Below are positions 24,981-34,493 of a stretch of 64,000 nucleotides of DNA, piece after piece. A program made the translations under genes and the position numbers. Source of the stretch: Levilactobacillus huananensis (lineage in GTDB: Bacteria > Bacillota > Bacilli > Lactobacillales > Lactobacillaceae); contig NZ_RHOC01000003.1 of assembly GCF_003946145.1 (NCBI RefSeq), forward strand, positions 1-64,000, given 5' to 3'. Numbering within the stretch: position 1 is the first letter of the stretch; each line of letters starts with the position of its first letter. The notes under the pieces are model-generated. The model searched no databases. It had not been told where the DNA came from and saw only the letters and a list, made by a program, of their open reading frames with translations.

Positions 24981-25007
24981 TTAGCACTTATGTTAGTCAA
25001 GTGCTAA
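24981..25007 (+). promoter_or_regulatory. CIRCE element (HrcA operator)
   Basis: TTAGCACTT-N9-AAGTGCTAA is a perfect inverted repeat with the CIRCE 9-9-9 layout. It differs from the consensus only at the innermost base of each arm (T/A for C/G). A third half, AGTGCTAA, follows at 25009-25016. HrcA represses groESL from here. Confidence 0.93.
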
Positions 25008-25042
25008 CAGTGCTAAAAAGTAAGTTCATTGGAGGGATTTAA

Positions 25043-25327
25043 GTGTTAAAACCATTAGGAGACCGTGTCATTTTAGATCAACCAGAAGAAGAAGAAACGA
25101 CGGTTGGCGGCATCGTGCTCGCAAGTAACGCCCAAGAGAAGCCCCAAACGGCGAACGTTGTTGCTGTTAGCGATGGCCGGGTATTAGACAATGGCGATAA
25201 GGTGGCCCCAACTGTTAAGGTTGGCGACCGAGTATTGTTTGATAAGTACGCTGGTACGGAAGTTAAGTACCAAGGCAACACTTACCTTGTTTTACACGAA
25301 AAGGACTTAGTCGCTGTTATTGACTAG
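25043..25327 (+). CDS. groES: Co-chaperonin GroES
   Basis: This 94-residue protein has the N-terminus [13 protein letters not shown] and the mobile loop [13 protein letters not shown] that contacts GroEL. The GTG start (25043) follows GGAGGG. It is the first gene of groES-groEL under CIRCE control. Confidence 0.97.
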   Translation: MLKPLGDRVILDQPEEEETTVGGIVLASNAQEKPQTANVVAVSDGRVLDNGDKVAPTVKVGDRVLFDKYAGTEVKYQGNTYLVLHEKDLVAVID

Positions 25328-25375
25328 AACTTTCCCACTGATACCAAATCGACAATAAAAACTAATATGAGGTGA

Positions 25376-27010
<1,635 letters not shown>

Positions 27011-27044
27011 AAAAGTAAGTCGCTAGTTTGCTAGCGATGAATTT

Positions 27045-27084
27045 AAAGAAGCCAACCGATTAAGTTCGGTTGGCTTCTTTGAGT
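27045..27084 (+). terminator. groESL terminator
   Basis: AAAGAAGCCAACCGA (27045-27059) pairs perfectly with 27066-27080. A smaller hairpin, CGCTAG-N4-CTAGCG, precedes it at 27021-27036. Confidence 0.85.
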
Positions 27085-27423
27085 TTAGTATAGAATAAAT
27101 CATTCGCAAGGTGATGAATAAGCAATCGACTTTGTAAACGGTTTAATAATCATCAGACATAACAATTGACGAGAAATAGGGTGTACGAGTTGATCTCAGT
27201 TTATCAAGTGACACGGCAATGTAACCGATACCAAGAACACCTCCGAACACCAGCAACAGAATCAGCTAAAAATCAAGGCTTTATTTCCCTAAGTGGATGC
27301 TGGATAATGGGGAAGTTCGGCGGTCATTATTTTGCAGTTGCTAACTACGGTAATTGTGGTAATGTTTAGACAGTTGTAGTAGAATTACGTCTGCACTTGA
27401 ACTTCAATAAATCAAGCAACGTT
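27085..27423. other. Gene-free stretch between groEL and the KimA-like gene
   Basis: No supported gene, RNA family or promoter. A 67-codon frame from 27166 has no ribosome site and atypical composition. I looked for a c-di-AMP (ydaO) riboswitch because of the downstream permease and did not recognise its conserved segments. Confidence 0.5.
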
Positions 27424-27444
27424 AAACGGGTTTTGGCCCGTTTT
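27424..27444 (+). terminator. Hairpin with T run just before the KimA-like gene
   Basis: AAACGGG (27424-27430) pairs with CCCGTTT (27437-27443), loop of 6, ending in TTTT. It lies 32 bases before the ATG, so it would end any transcript entering from upstream or act as an attenuator. Confidence 0.6.
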
Positions 27445-27475
27445 CATTATTTATGGAGATAAGGAGTAACTAGTC

Positions 27476-29311
27476 ATGTGGCATTATTTAAAGCGGGTTT
27501 TAATTGGAAAACCTCTAAAAACCATGGACGAGGGCGGTCAAGCGTTGACCAAGTTTAAGGCATTAGCCTTACTGTCATCCGACGCCCTATCCTCTGTGGC
27601 ATATGGTACTGAGCAAATCACCACAGTTCTTATCACCTTATCTGCCGCGGCCATGATGTATCAATTATATGTTGCGGCATTGGTCTTAGTTCTGTTATTT
27701 GCGATTACGCTTTCTTACCAGCAAATTATTCATGCTTATCCTTCCGGTGGTGGGGCCTATGTGGTTGCCAGCACTAATTGGGGTGAAGGCGCGGGGTTAG
27801 TCGCGGGTGGATCATTACTGGTCGATTACATGCTAACAGTGGCCGTTTCTACGACCTCTGGAACTGAAGCGATTACGTCGGCTATTCCTGTTTTGTCGAA
27901 GTATTCCGTATTGGTCTCGGTATTAATCGTTGTTGGGATTATGTTAATGAACCTTCGGGGAATGCGTGAATCGGCGGCGTTCTTAACGTTACCGGTGTAC
28001 TTCTTCATTGCAATGATTTTCATCATGATTGGTGTCGGCTTCTACAACATCGTCAGTGGAAACATTACCTACCACGCTGCAGCACCGGTAGGGGGAAGCG
28101 TTTCTGGGATGACGTTGCTTCTGTTCTTCCGGGCATTCTCCTCTGGGTCATCATCACTGACCGGGGTTGAAGCCATCAGTAACGCGGTTCCAAACTTTAA
28201 GAAACCCAAGAGTCACAATGCGGCCGCTACGTTGGCCATTATGGCAACTATCTTGGCGATCTTCTTCGGTGGGATTACTTTCCTGAGTTACTACATGGGT
28301 ATCCGGCCACAGGCCAGCCAAACGGTTCTGTCTCAAATCGGGACCAACGTTTTCGGTCATGGCGTCATTTATTATCTTTTCCAATTATCGACGGCCTTAA
28401 TTTTAGCTGTCGCCGCCAATACCGGGTTCTCAGCATTTCCAATCTTGGCCTATAACTTGGCTAAAGATAAGTTTCTCCCACACGCCTACTTGGACCGAGG
28501 AGACCGGTTGGGGTATTCCAACGGGATTATCTCATTGGCGCTGGGTGCCGTTGCTCTGATTTTCATCTTCCATGGGCAAACGACACTATTGATTCCACTG
28601 TATGCAATTGGGGTATTCGTGCCATTTACGTTATCTCAATCAGGGATGATTATTCATTGGTTCAGAACTCGTGAAGGCTTCTGGCAAGGGAAGGCACTCA
28701 TCAATTTGATCGGGGCTTTAATTTCCGTGGTTTTAGTGACATTCCTCTTGATCACGCGTTTCGGCAATATTTGGCCATACCTGATCATCATGCCATTGAT
28801 TCTACGGTTGTTCTACCGTATACACGAGCACTATGGTAAGGTTGCCAAGCAATTACGGGTGGCTGCCAAAGCTAAGGCTGAGATTCACGAGTATGATGGA
28901 GCAACAGTAATTGTCTTGGTCAGCAACATCACCCGGGTGACGACTGGTGCCATTAATTACGCCCGGTCTATCGGGGATTACGTCATTGCGATGCACGTTT
29001 CCTTTGATGAAAATCCGCAGAAGGAACACAAGACCGCTCAGGAATTTAAGGAAGAATTCCCTGACATTCGGTTTGTGGATATTCACTCCTCCTATCGGTC
29101 AATCGCGACACCAACGTTGCGGTTCTGTGATGTGATTGCCAAGCGGGCGGCCGAACGAAACTTCACGACCACCGTGTTGGTGCCACAATTTGTGCCACGG
29201 CATCCTTGGCAAAACGTGTTGCATAACCAGACGGCCTTGCGGCTGCGGGCAACCCTGAATTCACGTGAAAATATTATTGTATCAACTTATAACTATCACT
29301 TAAAAGAGTAG
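27476..29311 (+). CDS. APC-family permease, probable potassium importer (KimA-like)
   Basis: This 611-residue protein has about 12 membrane segments (to about residue 460) and a soluble C-terminal domain of 150 residues. The N-terminal signature LLSSDALSSVAYGTEQ and PSGGGAYVVASTNWGEG match the KimA (YdaO) branch of APC transporters, proton-coupled K+ importers controlled by c-di-AMP in Bacillus and Listeria. The ATG at 27476 follows AAGGAG. DarA, another c-di-AMP-binding protein, is encoded at 15.7 kb. Amino-acid transport cannot be excluded by sequence alone, but the cytoplasmic domain supports KimA. Confidence 0.82.
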   Translation: MWHYLKRVLIGKPLKTMDEGGQALTKFKALALLSSDALSSVAYGTEQITTVLITLSAAAMMYQLYVAALVLVLLFAITLSYQQIIHAYPSGGGAYVVASTNWGEGAGLVAGGSLLVDYMLTVAVSTTSGTEAITSAIPVLSKYSVLVSVLIVVGIMLMNLRGMRESAAFLTLPVYFFIAMIFIMIGVGFYNIVSGNITYHAAAPVGGSVSGMTLLLFFRAFSSGSSSLTGVEAISNAVPNFKKPKSHNAAATLAIMATILAIFFGGITFLSYYMGIRPQASQTVLSQIGTNVFGHGVIYYLFQLSTALILAVAANTGFSAFPILAYNLAKDKFLPHAYLDRGDRLGYSNGIISLALGAVALIFIFHGQTTLLIPLYAIGVFVPFTLSQSGMIIHWFRTREGFWQGKALINLIGALISVVLVTFLLITRFGNIWPYLIIMPLILRLFYRIHEHYGKVAKQLRVAAKAKAEIHEYDGATVIVLVSNITRVTTGAINYARSIGDYVIAMHVSFDENPQKEHKTAQEFKEEFPDIRFVDIHSSYRSIATPTLRFCDVIAKRAAERNFTTTVLVPQFVPRHPWQNVLHNQTALRLRATLNSRENIIVSTYNYHLKE

Positions 29312-29351
29312 TTGCGGTGCCGAGGAGCTTCCTCGGTGGTGCCAATACTCG

Positions 29352-29388
29352 GCGGTGGGCCTTCTGTTAGGAGGGCTCACCGCTTTTT
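29352..29388 (+). terminator. Terminator of the KimA-like gene
   Basis: GCGGTG (29352-29357) pairs with CACCGC (29378-29383), plus inner pairs, followed by five T. Confidence 0.85.
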
Positions 29389-29660
29389 GAATTCGGTTCT
29401 AAGGAATTTGTTTAGCAGGTTGAGGGCTATTAATCATGACGACTGAACCGCTTTTTCACAAGGTTAATGAGTGGAATCGCCGGGTGATCGCTTCGAGATG
29501 ACGTGGCGTTAAGGATCCCGAGGACACCAAGATTGATTGGAAGAATGAGGCTAAATATGGCACAAATGATTATTAAATTTATGAAACTGATTTCATAAGT
29601 TTGTGAATATTAGCACCGCTTAAATCTTCCATAAGGTTCGTTAGCGATCCTAAAAGGCGG
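29389..29660. other. Gene-free stretch before tagO
   Basis: No supported gene. It contains a short perfect inverted repeat (listed separately) and ends at the tagO promoter. Confidence 0.5.
29579..29598. repeat. Inverted repeat TTATGAAA-CTGA-TTTCATAA
   Basis: Perfect 8-base arms around a 4-base centre, 63 bases upstream of the tagO -35. It has the size and symmetry of an operator but matches no regulator I can name. There is no T run, so it is not a terminator. Confidence 0.55.
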
Positions 29661-29689
29661 TTGTGTTTGATTTGTGAGATTTGTATAAT
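29661..29689 (+). promoter_or_regulatory. tagO promoter
   Basis: TTGTGT (29661-29666) and TATAAT (29684-29689) are 17 bases apart; the ATG is at 29727. Confidence 0.75.
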
Positions 29690-29726
29690 TAGCAAAAGAA
29701 CCGATAGAAAAGAAAGAGGACACTTT

Positions 29727-30821
29727 ATGAAATTTGAGATTATTGTTAGCTTATTCGCTACCATGATTATCTCCGCAGTCCTAACGCCGTTTGTACGCCG
29801 CCTTGCGTTTCAAATTGGTGCGGTGGATAAGCCAAATCAGCGACGCGTCAACAAGGTGCCCATGCCCACGTTGGGTGGCTTGGCAATTTTCATTGCCTTC
29901 ACCTTCTCGACCATGTTTCTACTTCGCGATCAGATGCCAACTCAGCAACTTTGGGGGTTGTTCGGTGGGGAATGTATTATTGTTGCCGGCGGGATGATCG
30001 ATGACGTCTTTGAATTGCGGCCGCGGCAAAAGGTGATGTTTCAAACCTTAGCGGCCTTGGAAGTTTACTTCGTTGCTGGTGTGCGGATGCGTTACCTGAC
30101 GCTACCCTTCGTCGGGGTTTGGCATTTTGGATGGTTAGCCTTACCAATTACGTTGATCTGGATTATTGCGATTATCAACGCCATTAACCTAATCGATGGT
30201 CTCGACGGGTTGGCGACGGGAGTTTCTATCATTGCATTAACCACGACGGGGATCACGGGACTTTTCTTCCTCAACGTGGCTAACACTTGGGTGGCTATCA
30301 TGATTTTCGCCTTAGTCGCAGCTATGGTTGGTTTTTTGCCTTACAACTTCTTCCCAGCACGAATTTATCTGGGAGACACTGGAGCCCAGTTCATCGGGTT
30401 CATGATCGCTTGTTTCTCCCTATATGGGTTGAAGAACGTCACCTTCATCTCAGTAATTATTCCAGTGATTATTCTGGGAGTTCCGATTACCGATACGGTT
30501 TATGCTATGATTCGCCGGATCTTGAACAAGCAGCCGATCTCACACGCCGATAAACATCATTTACATCACCGGTTGATGCAGTTAGGCTTGACCCACCGAC
30601 AAACGGTGTTGGTCATCTACGGAATTGCCCTAATTTTTTCCTTTATTTCCTTACTTTATCCGCTGTCCACGATCTGGGGGTCGATCTTACTGACCATTGC
30701 CATCCTAATCGGGTTGGAGCTCTTCGTGGAGGCTATCGGGTTGGTTGGGTCTGATCGACAGCCGTTGTTACACTGGATCAATCATATTGTTAAAAAGCTC
30801 ACGTCAAAGAATTCCGATTAA
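29727..30821 (+). CDS. tagO: Undecaprenyl-phosphate GlcNAc-1-phosphate transferase TagO
   Basis: This 364-residue polytopic membrane enzyme (about 11 segments) starts wall teichoic acid or other wall glycopolymer synthesis by moving GlcNAc-1-P onto undecaprenyl phosphate. Conserved motifs are MIDDVFELRPRQK (D92, D93), NLIDGLDG (154-161), LGDTG (215-219) and HADKHHLHHRL (273-283). The ATG at 29727 follows AGAGG; the open frame upstream includes the promoter. The order tagO, yigZ, comFA, comFC, hpf, secA, prfB follows that of Bacillus. Confidence 0.95.
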   Translation: MKFEIIVSLFATMIISAVLTPFVRRLAFQIGAVDKPNQRRVNKVPMPTLGGLAIFIAFTFSTMFLLRDQMPTQQLWGLFGGECIIVAGGMIDDVFELRPRQKVMFQTLAALEVYFVAGVRMRYLTLPFVGVWHFGWLALPITLIWIIAIINAINLIDGLDGLATGVSIIALTTTGITGLFFLNVANTWVAIMIFALVAAMVGFLPYNFFPARIYLGDTGAQFIGFMIACFSLYGLKNVTFISVIIPVIILGVPITDTVYAMIRRILNKQPISHADKHHLHHRLMQLGLTHRQTVLVIYGIALIFSFISLLYPLSTIWGSILLTIAILIGLELFVEAIGLVGSDRQPLLHWINHIVKKLTSKNSD

Positions 30822-30840
30822 GGATTCTGACGGTAGACGA

Positions 30841-30878
30841 AAGGGACTCGAATCGTTCAGATTCGAGTCCCTTTTTTG
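30841..30878 (+). terminator. Shared terminator of tagO and yigZ
   Basis: AAAGGGACTCGAATC (30841-30855) pairs perfectly with 30861-30875, loop of 5, with T runs favouring the plus strand. The genes converge here. Confidence 0.9.
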
Positions 30879-30891
30879 ATGAATGAAACGG

Positions 30892-31545
30892 CTAGCGATT
30901 GCTGGCATGAATTTCAATGGGAACCTCGTGATAGGCCACGGGGCCTTCCTTAACAGTGAATTGGTTACTGAGCAGATCGGTAATGGCATCACGTGTTGTG
31001 TCTACGGCCTCGAGGTCAATGGCAATGGTGACGGCCACGGCATCAGTATAGGCCGTGTCTAGTACACTAATGGCCTTCTCAGTCAGGTAGTGAGCCAAAC
31101 GATCATAGAGTGGATAAGATACGGTGAGAGTGAGCTCACGTTGCCTGACAAGTTTAACTACCCCAGTGGCTTCGATGCCCGTGGAGGTGGCATTACTGTA
31201 AGCTCGGATGAGACCGCCAGCTCCGAGCTTGATACCACCAAAGTAACGGGTGACGACCGTGATGGCGTTGTGGAGGTCGTTTCGTTTGAGAACGGTTAGA
31301 ATGGGCACGCCCGCGGTTCCAGAGGGCTCACCATTGTCGCTTTCCCGTTGAATCTCGTCGTGTTCTCCCAAGACATAGGCCCAGCAGTGATGGGTTGCCT
31401 TGGGTTCTCGAGCGATAACACTGGCAATAAAGGCTTGGGCTTCATCTTCAGTGGTTACGCGGCTAACGTCGGCGATGAAACGAGACTTTTTGATTTCTAG
31501 TTCGTGTTGGCCAACTTCTTTGATGGTGAGATAATCAGTTTCCAT
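30892..31545 (-). CDS. YigZ/IMPACT family protein (UPF0029)
   Basis: This 217-residue protein has the IMPACT signature EIKKSRFIADVSRV, HHCWAY, the NDGEPSGTAGVPIL loop and TRYFGGIKLGAGGLIRAY, then a C-terminal ferredoxin-like DUF1949 domain. Its biochemical role is unresolved; eukaryotic IMPACT inhibits Gcn2. The ATG at 31545 follows AAAGGATG; 44 upstream codons of open frame overlap the divergent comFA gene and are rejected. Confidence 0.92.
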   Translation of the reverse strand: METDYLTIKEVGQHELEIKKSRFIADVSRVTTEDEAQAFIASVIAREPKATHHCWAYVLGEHDEIQRESDNGEPSGTAGVPILTVLKRNDLHNAITVVTRYFGGIKLGAGGLIRAYSNATSTGIEATGVVKLVRQRELTLTVSYPLYDRLAHYLTEKAISVLDTAYTDAVAVTIAIDLEAVDTTRDAITDLLSNQFTVKEGPVAYHEVPIEIHASNR

Positions 31546-31619
31546 AAAATAACCATCCTTTACAAATTTTACGCTGTCGATTACGGAGTTATCCCTGAAC
31601 GCGTGAGGAGGGATGACAA

Positions 31620-32939
31620 ATGACAGATTATTCAGAATTGTTTGGTCGACGCTCACCGGTAACCTTGCCGGGAGCACCAGATGTGATGACTAGCCCTGCA
31701 ATTGCGGCGGTGGGGCAGCGTTGGCAGTGTCAACGCTGTGGTCAGTTGGTTGCGGCAACCGATCGTTTGCCGAACGGGGATTGGTATTGTCGCACTTGCC
31801 TTCAACTGGGTCGACTGACCTCTCGAGATCGATTATACACTATTCCGGAACCGAACTGCTTTGCGCGTTTGATGGCTGGCGGCTTGACCTGGAACGGCCA
31901 GCTTAGTTCTATTCAAAGGCAGGCAGCTAGAGCCGTCCAAAAACATGCTTTAGCCGGCGAACGACAGCTCTTGTGGGCTGTGACGGGGGCAGGCAAGACT
32001 GAGATTGTTTATCCGGCCTTGGCCGAGGCGTTGGCTCGAGGGTGGCGGGTCGCGTGGGTTTCGCCTCGCGTCGATGTTTGTTTGGAGCTTGCGCCGCGTT
32101 TACGTCGTGATTTTGCCGGAGTCGACCAGTGCGTGCTTTACGGTGGTCAACCGGTCCCATATCGGTATTGTCAGCTGACGATCTGTACCACGCATCAATT
32201 GTTACGATTCAATCGCGCCTTCGACTGGATTATCGTTGATGAGGTCGATGCCTTTCCATTGGCCACCAGTCCGATGCTACAGGTAGCCATTGACCGCGCA
32301 CAGAAGACACAGGGCAGTTGTCTGTATCTGACGGCGACACCGGGAGAACGCCTGCAACGGGAGATTAAGCGAGGAAAATTGGCGGTCACATACTTGCCGT
32401 TGCGTTATCATGGCTATTTGCTACCACCGATTCAACTCAAAATCAGTTGGCGTTGGCGACAACAATTGCAGCGGGGGCGGCTCCCAGCTGGACTTCAGCG
32501 GCAATTCCATCTTTGGTGGACTGCTCGGCGGCCATTTTTGATTTTTGTGCCCCATGTGGCCGATCTGCCAGTGATTATGACGGTTCTCATGAAGATGGGC
32601 CTGAGTGATGGTGCTACGGTTCATGCCGCCGATCCCAAGCGACAAGAAAAGGTTCAGGGTTTTCGGGATGGGGAGTACCGTTTTCTTTTAACGACGACAA
32701 TTTTGGAGCGAGGCGTCACGTTTCCTAGGGTGGCAGTGGCAATATTGGGTGCGGACGATCCAGTATTTTCGACAGCAGCCTTGGTCCAGATTGCCGGGCG
32801 AGTTGGTCGACTGGCCAGTGATCCTGGCGGCCAGGTTTTGGCGTACTGCCATAGCAACGCGCGTCATGTTCATCGGGCACGCGCCATGATTGCTCGCCTG
32901 AATCGTCAGGGGCGGCGTCGCGGAGGACGACCATGTTAA
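31620..32939 (+). CDS. comFA: Competence helicase ComFA
   Basis: This 439-residue DEAD-like helicase aids DNA uptake during transformation. It has a four-Cys zinc finger (C37, C40, C57, C60), Walker A AVTGAGKTE (120-128), a DEVD box (207-210), LTATPG and the helicase C motif QIAGRVGRL. It is close to the PriA helicase core. The ATG at 31620 follows GAGGAGGG and overlaps comFC by 7 bases. Presence of comFA and comFC suggests at least an ancestral competence pathway. Confidence 0.94.
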   Translation: MTDYSELFGRRSPVTLPGAPDVMTSPAIAAVGQRWQCQRCGQLVAATDRLPNGDWYCRTCLQLGRLTSRDRLYTIPEPNCFARLMAGGLTWNGQLSSIQRQAARAVQKHALAGERQLLWAVTGAGKTEIVYPALAEALARGWRVAWVSPRVDVCLELAPRLRRDFAGVDQCVLYGGQPVPYRYCQLTICTTHQLLRFNRAFDWIIVDEVDAFPLATSPMLQVAIDRAQKTQGSCLYLTATPGERLQREIKRGKLAVTYLPLRYHGYLLPPIQLKISWRWRQQLQRGRLPAGLQRQFHLWWTARRPFLIFVPHVADLPVIMTVLMKMGLSDGATVHAADPKRQEKVQGFRDGEYRFLLTTTILERGVTFPRVAVAILGADDPVFSTAALVQIAGRVGRLASDPGGQVLAYCHSNARHVHRARAMIARLNRQGRRRGGRPC

Positions 32940-33607
32940 CTTGTGTGTGGTGTGGCCGGTCATTTAACTTGACCGTGACGGTGACTATGATTTGGCAATG
33001 GCGGCCATTGCCACAACCGGCACTGTGCGCCGTATGTTGTGCTCGGTTGACACCGATTAATTCCCAACATTGTCCGCAGTGTGGCCGACAACAGGCGTCT
33101 AATACTTGCTGTCGAGATTGTCTACGCTGGCATGACAGCCTTCGTAATCGCGCTTTGTATTGTTATGATGAAGGGATGAAAGCTTATATGCAACAGTATA
33201 AGTTTCAGGGGGACTATCGGTTACGGTTGGGGTTGCAAGCATCACTGAGGACGGCGTTGGACCGGGAAGACTATGATATTTTGGTTCCCATTCCAATTGA
33301 TGCGCAAACTTGGCAGACACGTGGCTTCAATCAGGTGACGGGATGGTTGACAGGGCAACCGTTTCAGCAGGTTCTGACCGTCACGGCAACCCACAAGGAT
33401 CGTCCACAGTCGGCTAAGACACGGCAGGAACGCCTTCTAACGCCACAACCCTTTGAACTGGTTTCTGGGGCCAGTGAAATAGTAAGTAATCAGCGCGTGT
33501 TACTAATAGACGATGTGTATACGACGGGTCGAACGCTACGCCATGCAGCTCGGCAAATTTATTTGGGTGGCGCGAAAGCGGTTACTAGCCTGACTTTAGC
33601 GCGTTAG
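32933..33607 (+). CDS. comFC: Competence protein ComFC
   Basis: This 224-residue phosphoribosyltransferase-fold protein has an N-terminal Cys-rich zinc region (C4, C7, C32, C35, C36, C47, C50, C59, C60, C63) and the PRPP-type loop VLLIDDVYTTGRTL (189-202). It acts with ComFA in DNA import. It overlaps comFA by 7 bases, so translation is coupled. No promoter or terminator lies between them. Confidence 0.93.
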   Translation: MLTCVWCGRSFNLTVTVTMIWQWRPLPQPALCAVCCARLTPINSQHCPQCGRQQASNTCCRDCLRWHDSLRNRALYCYDEGMKAYMQQYKFQGDYRLRLGLQASLRTALDREDYDILVPIPIDAQTWQTRGFNQVTGWLTGQPFQQVLTVTATHKDRPQSAKTRQERLLTPQPFELVSGASEIVSNQRVLLIDDVYTTGRTLRHAARQIYLGGAKAVTSLTLAR

Positions 33608-33632
33608 ACGTCGATAAAAATGACAAGATTAA

Positions 33633-33661
33633 TTGTTTATGAGAAGGCTTTCTATTATAAT
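33633..33661 (+). promoter_or_regulatory. hpf promoter
   Basis: TTGTTT (33633-33638) and TATAAT (33656-33661) are 17 bases apart. The 80-base leader can fold into small hairpins, including AGAAG-N7-CTTCT. Confidence 0.75.
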
Positions 33662-33746
33662 AAATGTAAGCAAAGCATATTAGAAGAGTGGTCCTTCTAG
33701 TGCTGAGCAAGCCAAGCAATCTCTTGGCTGAAGGGAGAGAAGTTTT

Positions 33747-34298
33747 ATGCTCACATTTAATATTCGTGGTGAAAACATCGAAGTTACTGACGCAATACGG
33801 GATTACGTTGAAAAGCGTATCAGCAAGTTGGAGAAATATTTCGACAACAAAGTTGAGGCAATTGCGCATGTCAACCTGAAGGTCTACCAGAACAAGACAG
33901 CGAAGGTTGAAGTAACAATCCCACTCCCATACTTGACATTACGGGCGGAGGAAACCTCTCCGGACTTATATGCAAGTGTTGACCTGGTTACTGACAAGCT
34001 GGAACGTCAAATTCGCAAGTACAAGACCAAAGTTAACCGTAAGTCTCGAGAAAAAGGCTACAAGCATCTTGATTTCGCTTCAGAGGCTGCGGAAGAACCA
34101 GCTGAAAGTAACGAACTCGAGGTTGTCCGGACTAAACGCGTTTCGTTAAAGCCAATGGATAATGAAGAAGCTGTTCTGCAAATGGACATGTTAGGCCACG
34201 ACTTCTTTATCTACGAGGATGCTGAAACCAATGGGATCAGCATTGTCTATCGCCGCAACGACGGCCGTTATGGTCTGATTGAAGCCGACGACCAATAA
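33747..34298 (+). CDS. hpf: Long-form ribosome hibernation promoting factor
   Basis: This 183-residue protein has the N-terminal S30AE domain (1-100, MLTFNIRGENIEVTDAIRDYVEKR) that blocks the mRNA/tRNA channel. A linker follows, then a C-terminal dimerisation domain (about 125-180, KPMDNEEAVLQMDMLGHDFFIYED) that joins ribosomes into 100S dimers. The long form with both domains is usual in Firmicutes. The ATG at 33747 follows GGGAGAGAAG. It is a single-gene unit. Confidence 0.95.
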   Translation: MLTFNIRGENIEVTDAIRDYVEKRISKLEKYFDNKVEAIAHVNLKVYQNKTAKVEVTIPLPYLTLRAEETSPDLYASVDLVTDKLERQIRKYKTKVNRKSREKGYKHLDFASEAAEEPAESNELEVVRTKRVSLKPMDNEEAVLQMDMLGHDFFIYEDAETNGISIVYRRNDGRYGLIEADDQ

Positions 34299-34315
34299 TG
34301 TTGACTAACTAACGA

Positions 34316-34341
34316 AGTACCGCCTAGGCGGTGCTTTTTTA
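34316..34341 (+). terminator. hpf terminator
   Basis: AG-T-ACCGC pairs with GCGGT-G-CT around a short loop, followed by six T. Confidence 0.85.
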
Positions 34342-34393
34342 GTCTCAGCACGCAAAGAATCCGCTTTCATCATTCGGTAGATGGGTAGAAAAG

Positions 34394-34422
34394 TTTCATC
34401 TTGCCCGGGTTAGTGTTAAAAT
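34394..34422 (+). promoter_or_regulatory. Putative secA promoter
   Basis: TTTCAT (34394-34399) and TAAAAT (34417-34422) are 17 bases apart, 72 bases before the secA ATG. Confidence 0.5.
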
Positions 34423-34493
34423 GTAGGTTGATTTATTACCAAGAAATAGGTAACTTTAAATAGACTTATAAAAGTACTGAAGGGAATTCTCAC

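Noticed and set aside
27166-27369. A 67-codon frame in the groEL-permease gap
   Set aside because: TTG start without a ribosome site, and no protein-like pattern of composition or motif.
27085-27475. A ydaO-type c-di-AMP riboswitch before the KimA-like gene
   Set aside because: I looked for its conserved G-rich segments and pseudoknot partners and could not find them; only a simple hairpin is present.
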